From Pontibacter diazotrophicus (GTDB taxonomy: Bacteria; Bacteroidota; Bacteroidia; Cytophagales; Hymenobacteraceae), in NCBI RefSeq assembly GCF_003367245.1, contig NZ_QRGR01000023.1:1-64000 (forward strand): 64,000 nt of DNA, read 5' to 3'. Position numbers and translations under genes: made by a program. Positions 27,834-37,335 of this stretch are shown here, one piece after another; position 1 is the stretch's first letter; each line of letters starts with the position of its first letter. The notes beneath the pieces are model-generated. The model did no database searches and was not told where the DNA came from. It saw only the letters and a list, made by a program, of their open reading frames with translations.

Positions 27834-30800
27834 ATGAACAAAACTTTACTAGCTGTAATGGTTATTTGGCTACTGCATAGCAGCTATGCAGTAGCACAAA
27901 GTAGAATGGTTTCCGGTACGGTGACTTCGCAGGAAGATGACCTGCCGCTACCCGGTGTAAGTGTTGTTCTGAAAGGAACTACAAAAGGAATAGTCACAGG
28001 TATAGAAGGGGAATTCAACCTCTCTGTTCCTGAGGAGGGTAGCACCCTTGTCTTCTCGTTTATTGGCATGCTGGCGCAGGAGGTACCTATTGGTAACCAG
28101 GCGGCTTATAATGTTGTAATGGCGCCTGATTCCAGGCAGCTTTCTGAAGTGGTGGTCACGGCCTTTGGTATCGAAAGGGAGAAAAAGGCGCTGGGTTATA
28201 CCATGCAGGAAGTAAGCGGGGAAGAGTTGACCGAGGTAAAAACAGCTAATGTGGTGAATAACCTGTCTGGCCGCGTGGCGGGGGTGCAGGTGAGCAGCAA
28301 CGGTGGCCCGGGCAGCAGTTCCAATATTATTATCCGGGGCATGGGCTCCGTTAGCCGAAACAACCAACCCCTGGTAGTAGTAGATGGTGTACCCCTGCAG
28401 CAATCAAACGACAACCGGTATGGTGGCGGTATCTCGGAAATTAACCCGGATAACATTGCTTCCATGTCTATCCTGAAAGGTCCAAACGCCGCAGCCCTTT
28501 ACGGTTCGCGGGCTGCCAACGGGGTTATCCTAATTACAACTAAAAACGGTTCGGGCACCCTGGGAATAGGAGTAGAAATAAGCTCCAGCGCCACTTTTGA
28601 AAGGCCTTTGGTGAAGCCGGACTTCCAGAATATTTATGGTGGTGGCAACGGATACCGCACCTGGTATACCAATGGCAGAAGCGGTGCCATCACAGACCCG
28701 CTGGAGATAGACCAGTACCGTGATGCCTACGGCCCCAATGCGCCGCTAAGCGGTACGGCAGGCACAGATGAAAGCTGGGGCGCGCCGATGGACGGACGCC
28801 TGGTGCGGCAGTGGTGGACAGGAACTGACGTAGCCCCTTTAACACCCCAACCGGATAACTGGGACGAGTTCTGGGATACAGGCCAGACCTTCTTCAACTC
28901 AGTGGCGCTTACAGGTGGCAACGACAAAGGCAGTTTCCGCCTGTCTGTTGGCCGCTTAGACCAGAAAGGGATTATGTATAACAACGACTTCAAGCGCAAT
29001 AACTTCAGCATTAACTCTGCCTACAACCTTACCCCTAAGCTGAAAGCAGTAGTGAGTGGCGAATACGTAGAGTCGGGCTCGGATAACCGTTCTTACCAGT
29101 CGGGCCAGCAGTTTATCTGGTCGCACCGGCATGTGTCGTGGGAGCGGCTAAAGAACTGGCGTGATTATGAGGATGTGCACATCCAGCGGTCATCGGACAA
29201 TTTGCCTCCCAACTGGCAGCACACCTATTTCACAAACCCGTTCTACTCGCAGGAGTTCCTTACTTATGGCAATGCTAAGGACAGGCTACGGGGAAATGCG
29301 TCCTTAACCTATGACTTTAATGACAAACTGAGCCTGATGGTCAGAAGCGGTACTGACTTCTGGACTGACACCCGCATCAATGTAAACGCATGGGAACGGG
29401 TATCGAACGGCAATCCTTTATATGGGGCCTACAGCGAAGAAGTAATCCGTAACCAGGAGTCAAACCATGACGCCATCCTAAGCTACAAGCAGGACATTAC
29501 GCCCGACTTTTCTTTTAACGCGCAGGCAGGTGGCGTGTACCGCAGCAACTACTTCAAGCGTAACTATGCTGCTGTCACGCAGCTGGTCATCGACGGCTTG
29601 TATACGCTTGACAACAATGCCGTTCCGAACACAAACCAAAGTGCCATCGAAGAGTTTAACGTGCAGAGCCTTTTTGGGGCAGCCCAGTTTAGTTTCCGCG
29701 ATGCCCTGTTCCTGGATGTGACCGGACGCAACGACTGGTCGAGCACGCTTCCGGCAAGCAACAACTCCTTTTTCTATCCTTCTGTGTCGGTGAGTGCGGT
29801 GGTAACAGACCTGCTGAACCTGAACAGCAACCTGCTTTCTTTTGCTAAAGTGAGGGCAAGCTGGGCACAGGTAGGAAACGATGCGGACCCTTACCAACTC
29901 TACCAGCTTTACAATGCGCAGACGCCATGGGACGGGTCTTTGCCTGCCTTCGGCGAAAGCACGGACATCAACAATGCCAACCTGAAGCCGGAGATAACAA
30001 CCGGTCAAGAGTTCGGATTTGATCTGCGGTTCCTGGATGGGAGGATTGGCCTGGACGCCACCTACTACAGCCAAAATACGGAGGATCAGATTTTGGGGGT
30101 AGAGATATCCAAAGCAAGCGGCTACAACCGCCGCTTCCTGAATGCAGGAGAAGTGACAAACAAAGGGGTGGAGGTAATGGTATCGGGCACGCCCGTTCAG
30201 TTGGGCAATGGCCTGCAGTGGGATGTGTCTTTAAATTATGCCCGCAACCGCAGTATGGTAGTGGAGCTGGCCGAGGGGCTGACAACATATACCCTTCACG
30301 CTACCCGCGGCATGTCTTCGGAAGCGCGGGTGGGGCAGCCGTACGGCACCTTCTACGGCACCGCTTTCCAGCGATCACCGGAGGGAGATCTTGTTTTCAA
30401 GGATGGCCGGCCTCAGGTAGCTTCAGGGCAGCAGGTATTGGGCAATATCCAACCCGACTGGATAGGCGGCATGTCTAACACGCTTTCCTTTAAAGGAATC
30501 ACCTTAAGTGCTTTGGTTGATGTTAGAGCGGGCGGGGATATTTTTGATGAGGGAACCGGAACGGCCCGTTGGACAGGTCAGTATGCCGAAACAGCAGTAG
30601 GCCGTGAAGAGGGCGTTATTGGGAAAGGGGTGAAGAACGTGGGGTCGGAGGAAGCCCCTGTGTATGTGCCCAACGATGTGATAGTGGATGCCAAGCTTTT
30701 CTACAGCTACAACAACCCCCGCACCTACCATGAGTCCGCCATTATTGATGCCACTTATGTGAAGCTACGGGAAGTAAGCCTCGGTTATGAGATACCCACT

Positions 30801-30992
30801 TTCCTGACAAGCAAAATCAAAGCCCAGTCGGCCAGGATATCCTTTGTAGGCCGCAACCTGGCAATTCTCTTCAGGAACAATCCGCACATTGACCCGGAAA
30901 TAGACTCGCAGGGCGGCAATGCGCAGGGCTTTACTTACGGCCAGCTGCCGAACAGCAGAAGCCTTGGAGTAAACCTGGATGTGAAGTTCTAG
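27834..30992 (+). CDS. SusC/RagA family TonB-linked outer membrane protein (second pair)
   Basis: A 1052-residue SusC transporter. The signal peptide (1-22), regulatory domain (25-100) and LSEVVVTAFG junction are almost the same as in the SusC at 14553, but from about residue 112 the plug (GVQVSSNGGPGSSSNIIIRG, VVDGVPL, ILKGPNAAALYGSRAANGVI) and barrel diverge strongly. The chain ends VNLDVKF with an aromatic terminal residue. It is the first gene of a three-gene unit with SusD (43 bases later) and a small lipoprotein. The ligand is presumably different from that of the first pair, since the barrel and SusD partner differ; identity cannot be read from sequence. Confidence 0.95.
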   Translation: MNKTLLAVMVIWLLHSSYAVAQSRMVSGTVTSQEDDLPLPGVSVVLKGTTKGIVTGIEGEFNLSVPEEGSTLVFSFIGMLAQEVPIGNQAAYNVVMAPDSRQLSEVVVTAFGIEREKKALGYTMQEVSGEELTEVKTANVVNNLSGRVAGVQVSSNGGPGSSSNIIIRGMGSVSRNNQPLVVVDGVPLQQSNDNRYGGGISEINPDNIASMSILKGPNAAALYGSRAANGVILITTKNGSGTLGIGVEISSSATFERPLVKPDFQNIYGGGNGYRTWYTNGRSGAITDPLEIDQYRDAYGPNAPLSGTAGTDESWGAPMDGRLVRQWWTGTDVAPLTPQPDNWDEFWDTGQTFFNSVALTGGNDKGSFRLSVGRLDQKGIMYNNDFKRNNFSINSAYNLTPKLKAVVSGEYVESGSDNRSYQSGQQFIWSHRHVSWERLKNWRDYEDVHIQRSSDNLPPNWQHTYFTNPFYSQEFLTYGNAKDRLRGNASLTYDFNDKLSLMVRSGTDFWTDTRINVNAWERVSNGNPLYGAYSEEVIRNQESNHDAILSYKQDITPDFSFNAQAGGVYRSNYFKRNYAAVTQLVIDGLYTLDNNAVPNTNQSAIEEFNVQSLFGAAQFSFRDALFLDVTGRNDWSSTLPASNNSFFYPSVSVSAVVTDLLNLNSNLLSFAKVRASWAQVGNDADPYQLYQLYNAQTPWDGSLPAFGESTDINNANLKPEITTGQEFGFDLRFLDGRIGLDATYYSQNTEDQILGVEISKASGYNRRFLNAGEVTNKGVEVMVSGTPVQLGNGLQWDVSLNYARNRSMVVELAEGLTTYTLHATRGMSSEARVGQPYGTFYGTAFQRSPEGDLVFKDGRPQVASGQQVLGNIQPDWIGGMSNTLSFKGITLSALVDVRAGGDIFDEGTGTARWTGQYAETAVGREEGVIGKGVKNVGSEEAPVYVPNDVIVDAKLFYSYNNPRTYHESAIIDATYVKLREVSLGYEIPTFLTSKIKAQSARISFVGRNLAILFRNNPHIDPEIDSQGGNAQGFTYGQLPNSRSLGVNLDVKF

Positions 30993-31035
30993 TGAGGCGC
31001 ATGTTTAAATTTTATTTTTCATCAGAATCAGAGAT

Positions 31036-32505
31036 ATGAAGATATATAACACACTAATCAAAGCGGTATGTGTAACGGCCGGGGTCTTTGTGGCAAGTGC
31101 CTGTACAGAAGACTTTGAGCAAATGAACATCAGCCCCAACAAACCGAATATGGTCAGTTCGGCAGTGCTTTTGCCTGCCGGTATAGAGTCAAGCGTCGAT
31201 CGCTTCTGGGGACACCGCAGTCGTTTTGAGCGCATTAACCTGGACGGTGGCATGCTGTGGGTGCAGTACCTGGCCCGCAACATCTATTCCGACGAGGGCG
31301 ACAACTACAACATGAGTCCGGCTTATTACACAAATAACTGGCAGGGCTTTTATAACGATGCGCAGCTAAACTTTCAGCGCATTATCGTACAGTCGGGCCC
31401 TGACGGTGCCTTGCCGAACACCAATTACGAGGGAGTCGGGCTGGTGATGCGTTCCTGGGTTTTTTCGCTGCTCACAGATTTGTATGGGGCTGTACCCTAT
31501 AGCCAGGCCCTGCAAGGCACGGCAGAAACGCCTGTCTATACCCCTGCTTATGATTCGCAGGAAGCTGTGTATGCGGGTTTGCTCAACGACCTGAAACTGG
31601 CGAATGAGAAACTGGTAGTGGGCGGCCCGGCGATTTCCGGCGACATCCTGTTCGATGGAGATATTCTCCGCTGGAAGAAGTTTGCCAACTCGCTGCGGCT
31701 AAAATTGGCTAACCGGCAGGCTGCCAAAAAGCCTGCCGAATCAAGGGCTGTGATGGCTGAAATACTAGGTGACCCGGCGACATACCCGATATTTGAGAGC
31801 AACAGCGACTATGCTGTTCTGGAGCACTCCAACGTCAGGCCGAGCAATAACGAATGGCATGAGGTGATGGTGCAGGGAGGCCGTACAGACTGGAACCTGA
31901 GCAAAACCCTGGTAGACAAGCTCCAGGCTCTCAATGATCCGCGTCTGGCTGTTTATGGAGAAGCAGTGGATGGCCAGTATGTTGGCGTACCCAACGGTTT
32001 GCCGGATGCCATTGCCACGACCTATCTCGCGGGCAGCGCCAAACTAGGTTCTTATTTTACCGAGCCAACTACGCCCAGTGTCGTGATGACATATTCAGAG
32101 TTGCTTTTTGTATTGGCTGAAGCCGCCCTGGATGGTGATATAACCGGCGACGCACAGGAGTATTATGAGCAAGCCATTGCTGCCTCTTTTGAGCAGTATG
32201 GGCTAAGCATGCCAGAAGGTTATCTGGCTGCCGCTGGCCCGGCTACTAAAGAAAACATCATCACCCAAAAGTGGATTGCTTTATTTGGCCAGGGTGTAGA
32301 AGCCTGGACTGAATACCGCCGGACAGGTTACCCTGCGCTACCAGCGCCTGACACCAGAGCCATTTTTATGAACGATGGCATTCTGCCGACGCGCCTGCAA
32401 TATCCTGGCTCAGAGTATTCTTTGAATGCCGTGCAACTGGAGGAAGGGATTAAGCTGAATGGTGGAGCAGACGATAAGAAAACAGCGATGTGGTGGGCTG
32501 AATAA
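31036..32505 (+). CDS. SusD/RagB family lipoprotein (SusD-like_2 type)
   Basis: A 489-residue lipoprotein partner of the preceding SusC. The signal MKIYNTLIKAVCVTAGVFVASAC ends at lipobox Cys23, followed by TEDFEQMNISPNKPN, typical of the SusD-like_2 branch. The conserved late segment QKWIALFGQGVEAWTEYRRTGYPAL is a family hallmark. It is predicted to sit on the outer face of the outer membrane as the lid of the SusC barrel. The start lies 43 bases after the SusC stop and a small lipoprotein gene follows 40 bases after its own stop, so the three form one operon. Confidence 0.93.
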   Translation: MKIYNTLIKAVCVTAGVFVASACTEDFEQMNISPNKPNMVSSAVLLPAGIESSVDRFWGHRSRFERINLDGGMLWVQYLARNIYSDEGDNYNMSPAYYTNNWQGFYNDAQLNFQRIIVQSGPDGALPNTNYEGVGLVMRSWVFSLLTDLYGAVPYSQALQGTAETPVYTPAYDSQEAVYAGLLNDLKLANEKLVVGGPAISGDILFDGDILRWKKFANSLRLKLANRQAAKKPAESRAVMAEILGDPATYPIFESNSDYAVLEHSNVRPSNNEWHEVMVQGGRTDWNLSKTLVDKLQALNDPRLAVYGEAVDGQYVGVPNGLPDAIATTYLAGSAKLGSYFTEPTTPSVVMTYSELLFVLAEAALDGDITGDAQEYYEQAIAASFEQYGLSMPEGYLAAAGPATKENIITQKWIALFGQGVEAWTEYRRTGYPALPAPDTRAIFMNDGILPTRLQYPGSEYSLNAVQLEEGIKLNGGADDKKTAMWWAE

Positions 32506-32545
32506 GTAGCCGGATGTACTGAGTATAAACCTAAAATTAGAAGAG

Positions 32546-32983
32546 ATGAAAGTTAACGATATCATTAAAACATTTACCAGGCTGTTCTTCCTGAGCTTTT
32601 TCCTGATGGGTTGTGAAGAAGAGGATATGGTCGTAGACCGGGTGGCATCGCCTGTGCTGATTACTGTAGAAGGAGCGTCTTTCCAAGCAACTGAACCAGT
32701 AAGCGTGACGGCCACTGTTTTTGAGTTAGATAAGAGCGGTATTCTGGACCACACGGTAGGAATAGACTCTATACCGCTCTCGAATTTTCCCCTTGCCATA
32801 CTGGCGAATGGTATGGAAATGGGTGTGCTGACAACTGACGCCGCAGGAAAAGTGAATCTGACAAAAACTTGGGCCGAATTAGGCTTTCCCTCTCCCCAGC
32901 CAGGCAATGCTGTTCGGTTGGAGTGGTCCGGGACCCACAAAGGCCAGGCATTCACAAAGCTGTCGCAGGTGCAGGTCAAATAA
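32546..32983 (+). CDS. Small lipoprotein accompanying the second SusC/SusD pair
   Basis: A 145-residue protein I do not recognise. It has a lipoprotein signal: a hydrophobic RLFFLSFFLMG stretch ends in Cys24, followed by acidic EEEDM, which in Bacteroidota can favour surface export. The remaining ~115 residues look like a single beta-sandwich (alternating hydrophobic strands such as VSVTATVFELD and AVRLEWSG), similar in style to Ig-like accessory domains. It is the last gene of the operon, 40 bases after SusD, and probably is a surface-exposed accessory ligand-binding or stabilising protein of the uptake complex. That role is inferred from position only. Confidence 0.65.
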   Translation: MKVNDIIKTFTRLFFLSFFLMGCEEEDMVVDRVASPVLITVEGASFQATEPVSVTATVFELDKSGILDHTVGIDSIPLSNFPLAILANGMEMGVLTTDAAGKVNLTKTWAELGFPSPQPGNAVRLEWSGTHKGQAFTKLSQVQVK

Positions 32984-33021
32984 TGAACTCCTCTGAGTTT
33001 AGATAAATGTCTGATGATGGT

Positions 33022-33087
33022 AACCTACCCCAGGCTCCTCCGGCGTATGGCGTTTTCCGCCCTGGTGTGAGGCTCCAGGGGTAGGTT
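33022..33087 (+). terminator. Possible hairpin after the second SusC/SusD operon
   Basis: AACCTACCCC (33022-33031) pairs with GGGGTAGGTT (33078-33087); the intervening 46 bases contain AGGCTCC twice and could add weaker pairing. The stem is followed by CTGTTTCC. It is a plausible but untidy terminator. Confidence 0.4.
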
Positions 33088-33231
33088 CTGTTTCCTGTCG
33101 CAACATAACAACATCAAACAATTCAAATGAAGGAGCGAGCAGCTCCTCTTAACCTGGAAAGTGACAAGGCTGCTGAAAAAGCGATTGTTTCGCCAGGCAG
33201 CCATCAATAAGTAAAATTTAATCTTAAAGGA

Positions 33232-34050
33232 ATGAAAAAGGGATTCTTAATAGACATGGATGGGGTGATATACAAGGGAAAGGAGCCCATACCCGGCGCA
33301 GTAGAGTTTATAGATAAACTACGGGGTGAAAATTATCCTTTCCTGTTTCTAACCAACAACAGCCAGCGGACAAGCCGGGATGTGTGTTATAAACTCCGGC
33401 AATTGGGGTTTAACGTGGACGATGAAGATATTTTTACCTGTGGGATGGCGACAGCCAGGTTTCTTGCTTCTAAAAAGCCAAGTGGTACTGCCTACGTTAT
33501 CGGGGAAGGCGGACTATTGAATGAGTTGCATAAAGTCGGTTATTCTATCGTGGACGATAACCCAGACTATGTCATTATCGGTGAAGGCAGAACTATTATG
33601 CTGGAGTCGGTGGACAAGGCAATTAACATGGTGATGAATGGCGCAAAGTTGATTGCTACGAACCTGGAACCCAACTGCCCGGTCGGAAACGGAAAGTACA
33701 GGGCGGGATGTGGCGCTTTTGTCGCCATGCTGGAGTTTGCAACAGGCAAACAGGCGTTTAGTGTGGGTAAGCCGAGTCCTGTTATGATGCGCATGGCCAG
33801 AAAAACGCTGCAGCTCACCACCGCTGAAACCATCATGATTGGAGACACCATGAGTACCGATATATTGGGTGCGGGCTCCATGGGTTTTACAACAGTGCTC
33901 ACTTTATCTGGCGTAACAAAAGAAAAGCATCTCACGCAGTACGCCTATTCCCCGGACTTCATCATCAAATCAGTCAACGATCTGCTCACGGAGGAACTGT
34001 TTAACAGCGTGCTGCACAGGCAGAATGAATACGTTCCTTCTGGGTTGTAG
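33232..34050 (+). CDS. HAD-IIA family phosphatase (NagD-like)
   Basis: A 272-residue cytoplasmic protein of the haloacid dehalogenase superfamily. All four motifs are visible: FLIDMDGVI with the nucleophile Asp8 and Asp10, LTNNSQ (Thr41-Asn-Asn-Ser44), Lys180 in VGKPSP, and IGDTMSTDI with Asp205 and Asp210. Length and the cap between motifs II and III match the NagD/p-nitrophenylphosphatase branch, which hydrolyses small sugar or nucleotide phosphates. It has no signal peptide and no close co-directional partner. The class is secure; the physiological substrate is not known and the gene may be unrelated to the surrounding uptake systems. Confidence 0.92.
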   Translation: MKKGFLIDMDGVIYKGKEPIPGAVEFIDKLRGENYPFLFLTNNSQRTSRDVCYKLRQLGFNVDDEDIFTCGMATARFLASKKPSGTAYVIGEGGLLNELHKVGYSIVDDNPDYVIIGEGRTIMLESVDKAINMVMNGAKLIATNLEPNCPVGNGKYRAGCGAFVAMLEFATGKQAFSVGKPSPVMMRMARKTLQLTTAETIMIGDTMSTDILGAGSMGFTTVLTLSGVTKEKHLTQYAYSPDFIIKSVNDLLTEELFNSVLHRQNEYVPSGL

Positions 34051-34424
34051 TGTCTTTTCAAGATGCCTGCTTTCTAGCTTCGGATATCTTAATCAGCAGG
34101 TAAGACAATGTGCGCTCTTATGAATTGAACTTCGCTGGGCCTGCCGATAAGTCTATTCCACAATTAAGAAGCCCTATGGAGGCAGGAGGCACTGTGGTTG
34201 CAATAGGTGCCAGCCCGAACCTGGCTTATCACCTTCGCCTGCCTGTGCACAACGCACTCGTGGAGATGACCTGCACCGGCCAGGAACGGCCACTCCCAGC
34301 CAAGAAGTATTGCATACCAGGCAGTATAGTCCCATGTCTAACCTCAGCCTTGGTACTATCCCGAACGGCAGCGTAAAGCCTTTGGCATAGTTCGCTACCA
34401 ACAAGCCGCTACGAAAAGAAGTCG
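34051..34424. other. Spacer, no convincing gene
   Basis: About 370 bases. An 88-codon open frame at 34110-34376 has no family resemblance, signal or codon pattern to support it. No promoter or hairpin stands out. Confidence 0.4.
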
Positions 34425-34544
34425 TTGTTAAGGAAGTGGTTGCACCTTTATTTATCTTTGGGTTTTTACATAGTTTCTGTGACTATCTTTCAAGCGACCC
34501 AAATAAAGAAAGAAAGGTTATTTGCTAGCCTTCGTAATTGCCGT

Positions 34545-36956
34545 GTGTATCACAAGTACCTGGGGTTAATCTTTATGCTCGTGCTGGCAACTTCATCACA
34601 GGCCCAAATGCTGACGATAAAAGACCAGGTAACACACCAGCCGCTTCAAATGGTGACAATCCTTAGTAAGAGCCCCCAGCTAACAGCAATCACTGATGCA
34701 AAGGGAAAAGCAGATATAGCCGCCTTTCAGGAAGCAGATAGTTTATATATGCATTCTGTGGGATATAAAAGTAAGGCCTATACCTATGCGCAGCTCAGGG
34801 AGAGACAGTTTAAGGTATTCTTAACCGAAAGCAATGTTACGCTGAATGCCGTTGTTATTTCGGCCACACGCTGGCAGCAGGAGAAAAGGGAGGTGCCAAA
34901 CAGGGTGCTCACCATCAGCTCAAAAGAGGTAATGCTCCAAAACCCGCAAACGGCTGCTGACCTTTTAGGTCAATCAGGCGAAGTGTATATTCAGAAAAGC
35001 CAGCTTGGTGGCGGCAGCCCTATGATACGCGGGTTTGCCACCAACAAGGTATTGCTGACAGTAGACGGCGTTAGAATGAACAACGCTATTTTCCGAAGCG
35101 GCAACCTGCAAAATGTTATTTCGATAGACCCCTTCGCCGTAGAAAGAACTGAAGTGCTGTTTGGTCCCGGATCGGTTATCTATGGCAGCGATGCCATAGC
35201 CGGCGTGATGAGTTTTTATACCATTGAGCCCAAACTGTCTTCGGGGGAGAAAGCGCAAATTAACGGAAATGCTGTTGCCAGGTGGTCATCTGCCAATGCG
35301 GAGAAAACGGGGCATTTTGACCTTAACATCGGGCTGGAGAAATGGGCCTTTGTAACCAGCGCCACTTATACAGATTTTGATGATCTGAGGATGGGTGCTA
35401 ACGGCCTGGAGGAGTATCTCCGGCCAGCCTATGTGGAAAGCATCAACGGGCAGGATGAAATAGTACCTAACGCCGACCCGCTCGTGCAGGTGCCCACGGG
35501 TTATAGCCAGTTCAACCTGATGCAGAAAATCCGGTTTAAGCCACACGGCAACTGGGACTTTAACTATGGCTTTCACTACTCCACTACTTTCAACACTCCC
35601 CGATATGACCGGCTGATCAGGCAAAGAAGCGAAAACCTGCGATCGGCTGAGTGGTATTACGGGCCACAGGTATGGCTGATGAACAACCTGCGCGCAACAC
35701 ATACTTCAGAAAGCAAAGCCTTTGATAAACTGAGCATAAACCTGGCACAGCAGTTTTTCAAGGAAAGCAGGCACGACAGAGATTTCGACGACGCTATCAG
35801 GTTTAACAGAACTGAAAAAGTAAACGCCCTCTCTGCTACTCTGGACTTTGAAAAGTCGCTGGGGGAAAAACACCTACTTTTTTATGGTGCAGAAGCCATT
35901 TATAACAAAGTGCACTCCACCGGAGAGGATGAGGATGTACGTTCCGGAAGTGTTGTGCCTGGTCCTGCCCGTTACCCCGACGGCGCTGACTGGAGCTCGT
36001 ATGCTGCCTTCCTGACGTATCAGCACAAAGCCAGTGAAAAGCTAAGCGTGCAAACGGGTGTGCGCTACAACCATTTCCTGCTGAATGCTGCGTTTGATGA
36101 TACCTTCTATCCATTTCCGTTTACCTCAGCAGCTATAAATGCAGGAGCATTAACCGGTAGCGCAGGTGTAGTGTATAGCGCTTCCCCTACACTGCAGTTC
36201 AGTACAAACCTGTCAACCGGGTTTCGTTCGCCTAATGTAGATGATGTAGGAAAAGTGTTTGATTCCAGTCCGGGATCAGTGGTTATTCCTAATCCGGATT
36301 TAAAATCAGAGTATGCCTATAATGTTGATTTCGGTATTGCAAAAACCTACGGCGACTTCTTGAAACTGGATGCCACGGCTTTCTATACTTATTTAGATGA
36401 TGCGCTGGTAAGACGCGATTTTACCTTAAATGGCCAGGGCAGCATTCTGTACGACGGTGAGCTAAGCCAGGTGCAGGCTATTCAGAATGCGGCCCATGCA
36501 AATGTCTGGGGAATTCAGGCAGGTGCCGAAGTGAAGCTTCCGGTGGGACTAGGGCTTTCCAGCCGCTTTAATTACCAGAAAGGTGAAGAGGAACTAGAGG
36601 ATGGAAGTACAGCTCCTTTGCGCCATGCTTCTCCTTTCTTCGGAGCAACCCACCTCACCTATACCCGGAACAGGTTCAAAGCAGATGTATATGCTGTTTA
36701 CAATGGCGAGGTCAGCAATGCTGCGCTTGCACCGGAAGAACAAGAGAAAGCGTATATGTATGCCACAGACGAAAACGGAAAGCCTTACAGCCCTTCCTGG
36801 ATTACGCTGAATTTTAAAGCACTTTACAAGCTTACGGATTACCTGATGCTAAGCGTAGGAGTGGAGAATATAACCGACCAGCGTTACAGACCTTACTCCT
36901 CCGGCATCGTTGCCCCCGGCAGAAATTTTATTGTTGCCTTACGGGCAACGCTCTGA
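34545..36956 (+). CDS. TonB-dependent outer membrane receptor (heme/hemoglobin receptor-like)
   Basis: A receptor of about 800 residues. The frame opens at a TTG at 34425, but the GTG at 34545 (VYHKYLGLIFMLVLATSSQAQ) gives a standard signal peptide and is preferred; an ATG at 34575 is also possible. After the signal comes a carboxypeptidase-D-like domain, then a plug with the block QLGGGSPMIRGFATNKVLLTVDGVRMNNAIFRSGNLQ and VLFGPGSVIYGSDAIAGVM, typical of the hemin/hemoglobin receptor group. The barrel has FRSPN and NPDLKSE segments in the positions of the FRAP and NPNL boxes of heme receptors. No histidine lies between them, whereas heme receptors usually have one, so the ligand may not be heme. 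No SusD partner is present. Confidence 0.85.
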   Translation: MYHKYLGLIFMLVLATSSQAQMLTIKDQVTHQPLQMVTILSKSPQLTAITDAKGKADIAAFQEADSLYMHSVGYKSKAYTYAQLRERQFKVFLTESNVTLNAVVISATRWQQEKREVPNRVLTISSKEVMLQNPQTAADLLGQSGEVYIQKSQLGGGSPMIRGFATNKVLLTVDGVRMNNAIFRSGNLQNVISIDPFAVERTEVLFGPGSVIYGSDAIAGVMSFYTIEPKLSSGEKAQINGNAVARWSSANAEKTGHFDLNIGLEKWAFVTSATYTDFDDLRMGANGLEEYLRPAYVESINGQDEIVPNADPLVQVPTGYSQFNLMQKIRFKPHGNWDFNYGFHYSTTFNTPRYDRLIRQRSENLRSAEWYYGPQVWLMNNLRATHTSESKAFDKLSINLAQQFFKESRHDRDFDDAIRFNRTEKVNALSATLDFEKSLGEKHLLFYGAEAIYNKVHSTGEDEDVRSGSVVPGPARYPDGADWSSYAAFLTYQHKASEKLSVQTGVRYNHFLLNAAFDDTFYPFPFTSAAINAGALTGSAGVVYSASPTLQFSTNLSTGFRSPNVDDVGKVFDSSPGSVVIPNPDLKSEYAYNVDFGIAKTYGDFLKLDATAFYTYLDDALVRRDFTLNGQGSILYDGELSQVQAIQNAAHANVWGIQAGAEVKLPVGLGLSSRFNYQKGEEELEDGSTAPLRHASPFFGATHLTYTRNRFKADVYAVYNGEVSNAALAPEEQEKAYMYATDENGKPYSPSWITLNFKALYKLTDYLMLSVGVENITDQRYRPYSSGIVAPGRNFIVALRATL

Positions 36957-37335
36957 TGGCATTGCAATGCTTTACTGGAGACTTTCTCTGGCAGCCACTG
37001 CTTGGTTACACAGCAGGTTTTTATGTTGGCATGAAGTCACATAGCTAAATGCTGAGGAGTTGTTATATTTGATTGAAGGGAGATACTAGTAAAAATGCTG
37101 AATCATTCGCCGGGGAGCCTGGCGCAAAAGAATGATGTCCTGTAAAATCCAAGCACATGTCCAATATAGTGCTGCTTCGTGCTCTTGGTAGGTAATTGTT
37201 TAGCTTATTTTCTACCTTGGGAAATCAGGCATGAAACCGCGTAGGTCATAACCAAAATCAGCTTTGTAGGGGTGCGTTTAAATACTGTACTACAATACGA
37301 CACAAATAATAGAGTTTGATACTGTATTTTAATTG
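36957..37335. other. Spacer, no gene seen
   Basis: About 380 bases separating the receptor from the polysaccharide locus. No coding frame, strong hairpin or consensus promoter was found. Confidence 0.45.

Noticed and set aside
34110..34376. 88-codon open frame in the spacer before the TonB receptor
   Set aside because: No signal, domain, plausible composition or neighbouring promoter supports it as a gene.
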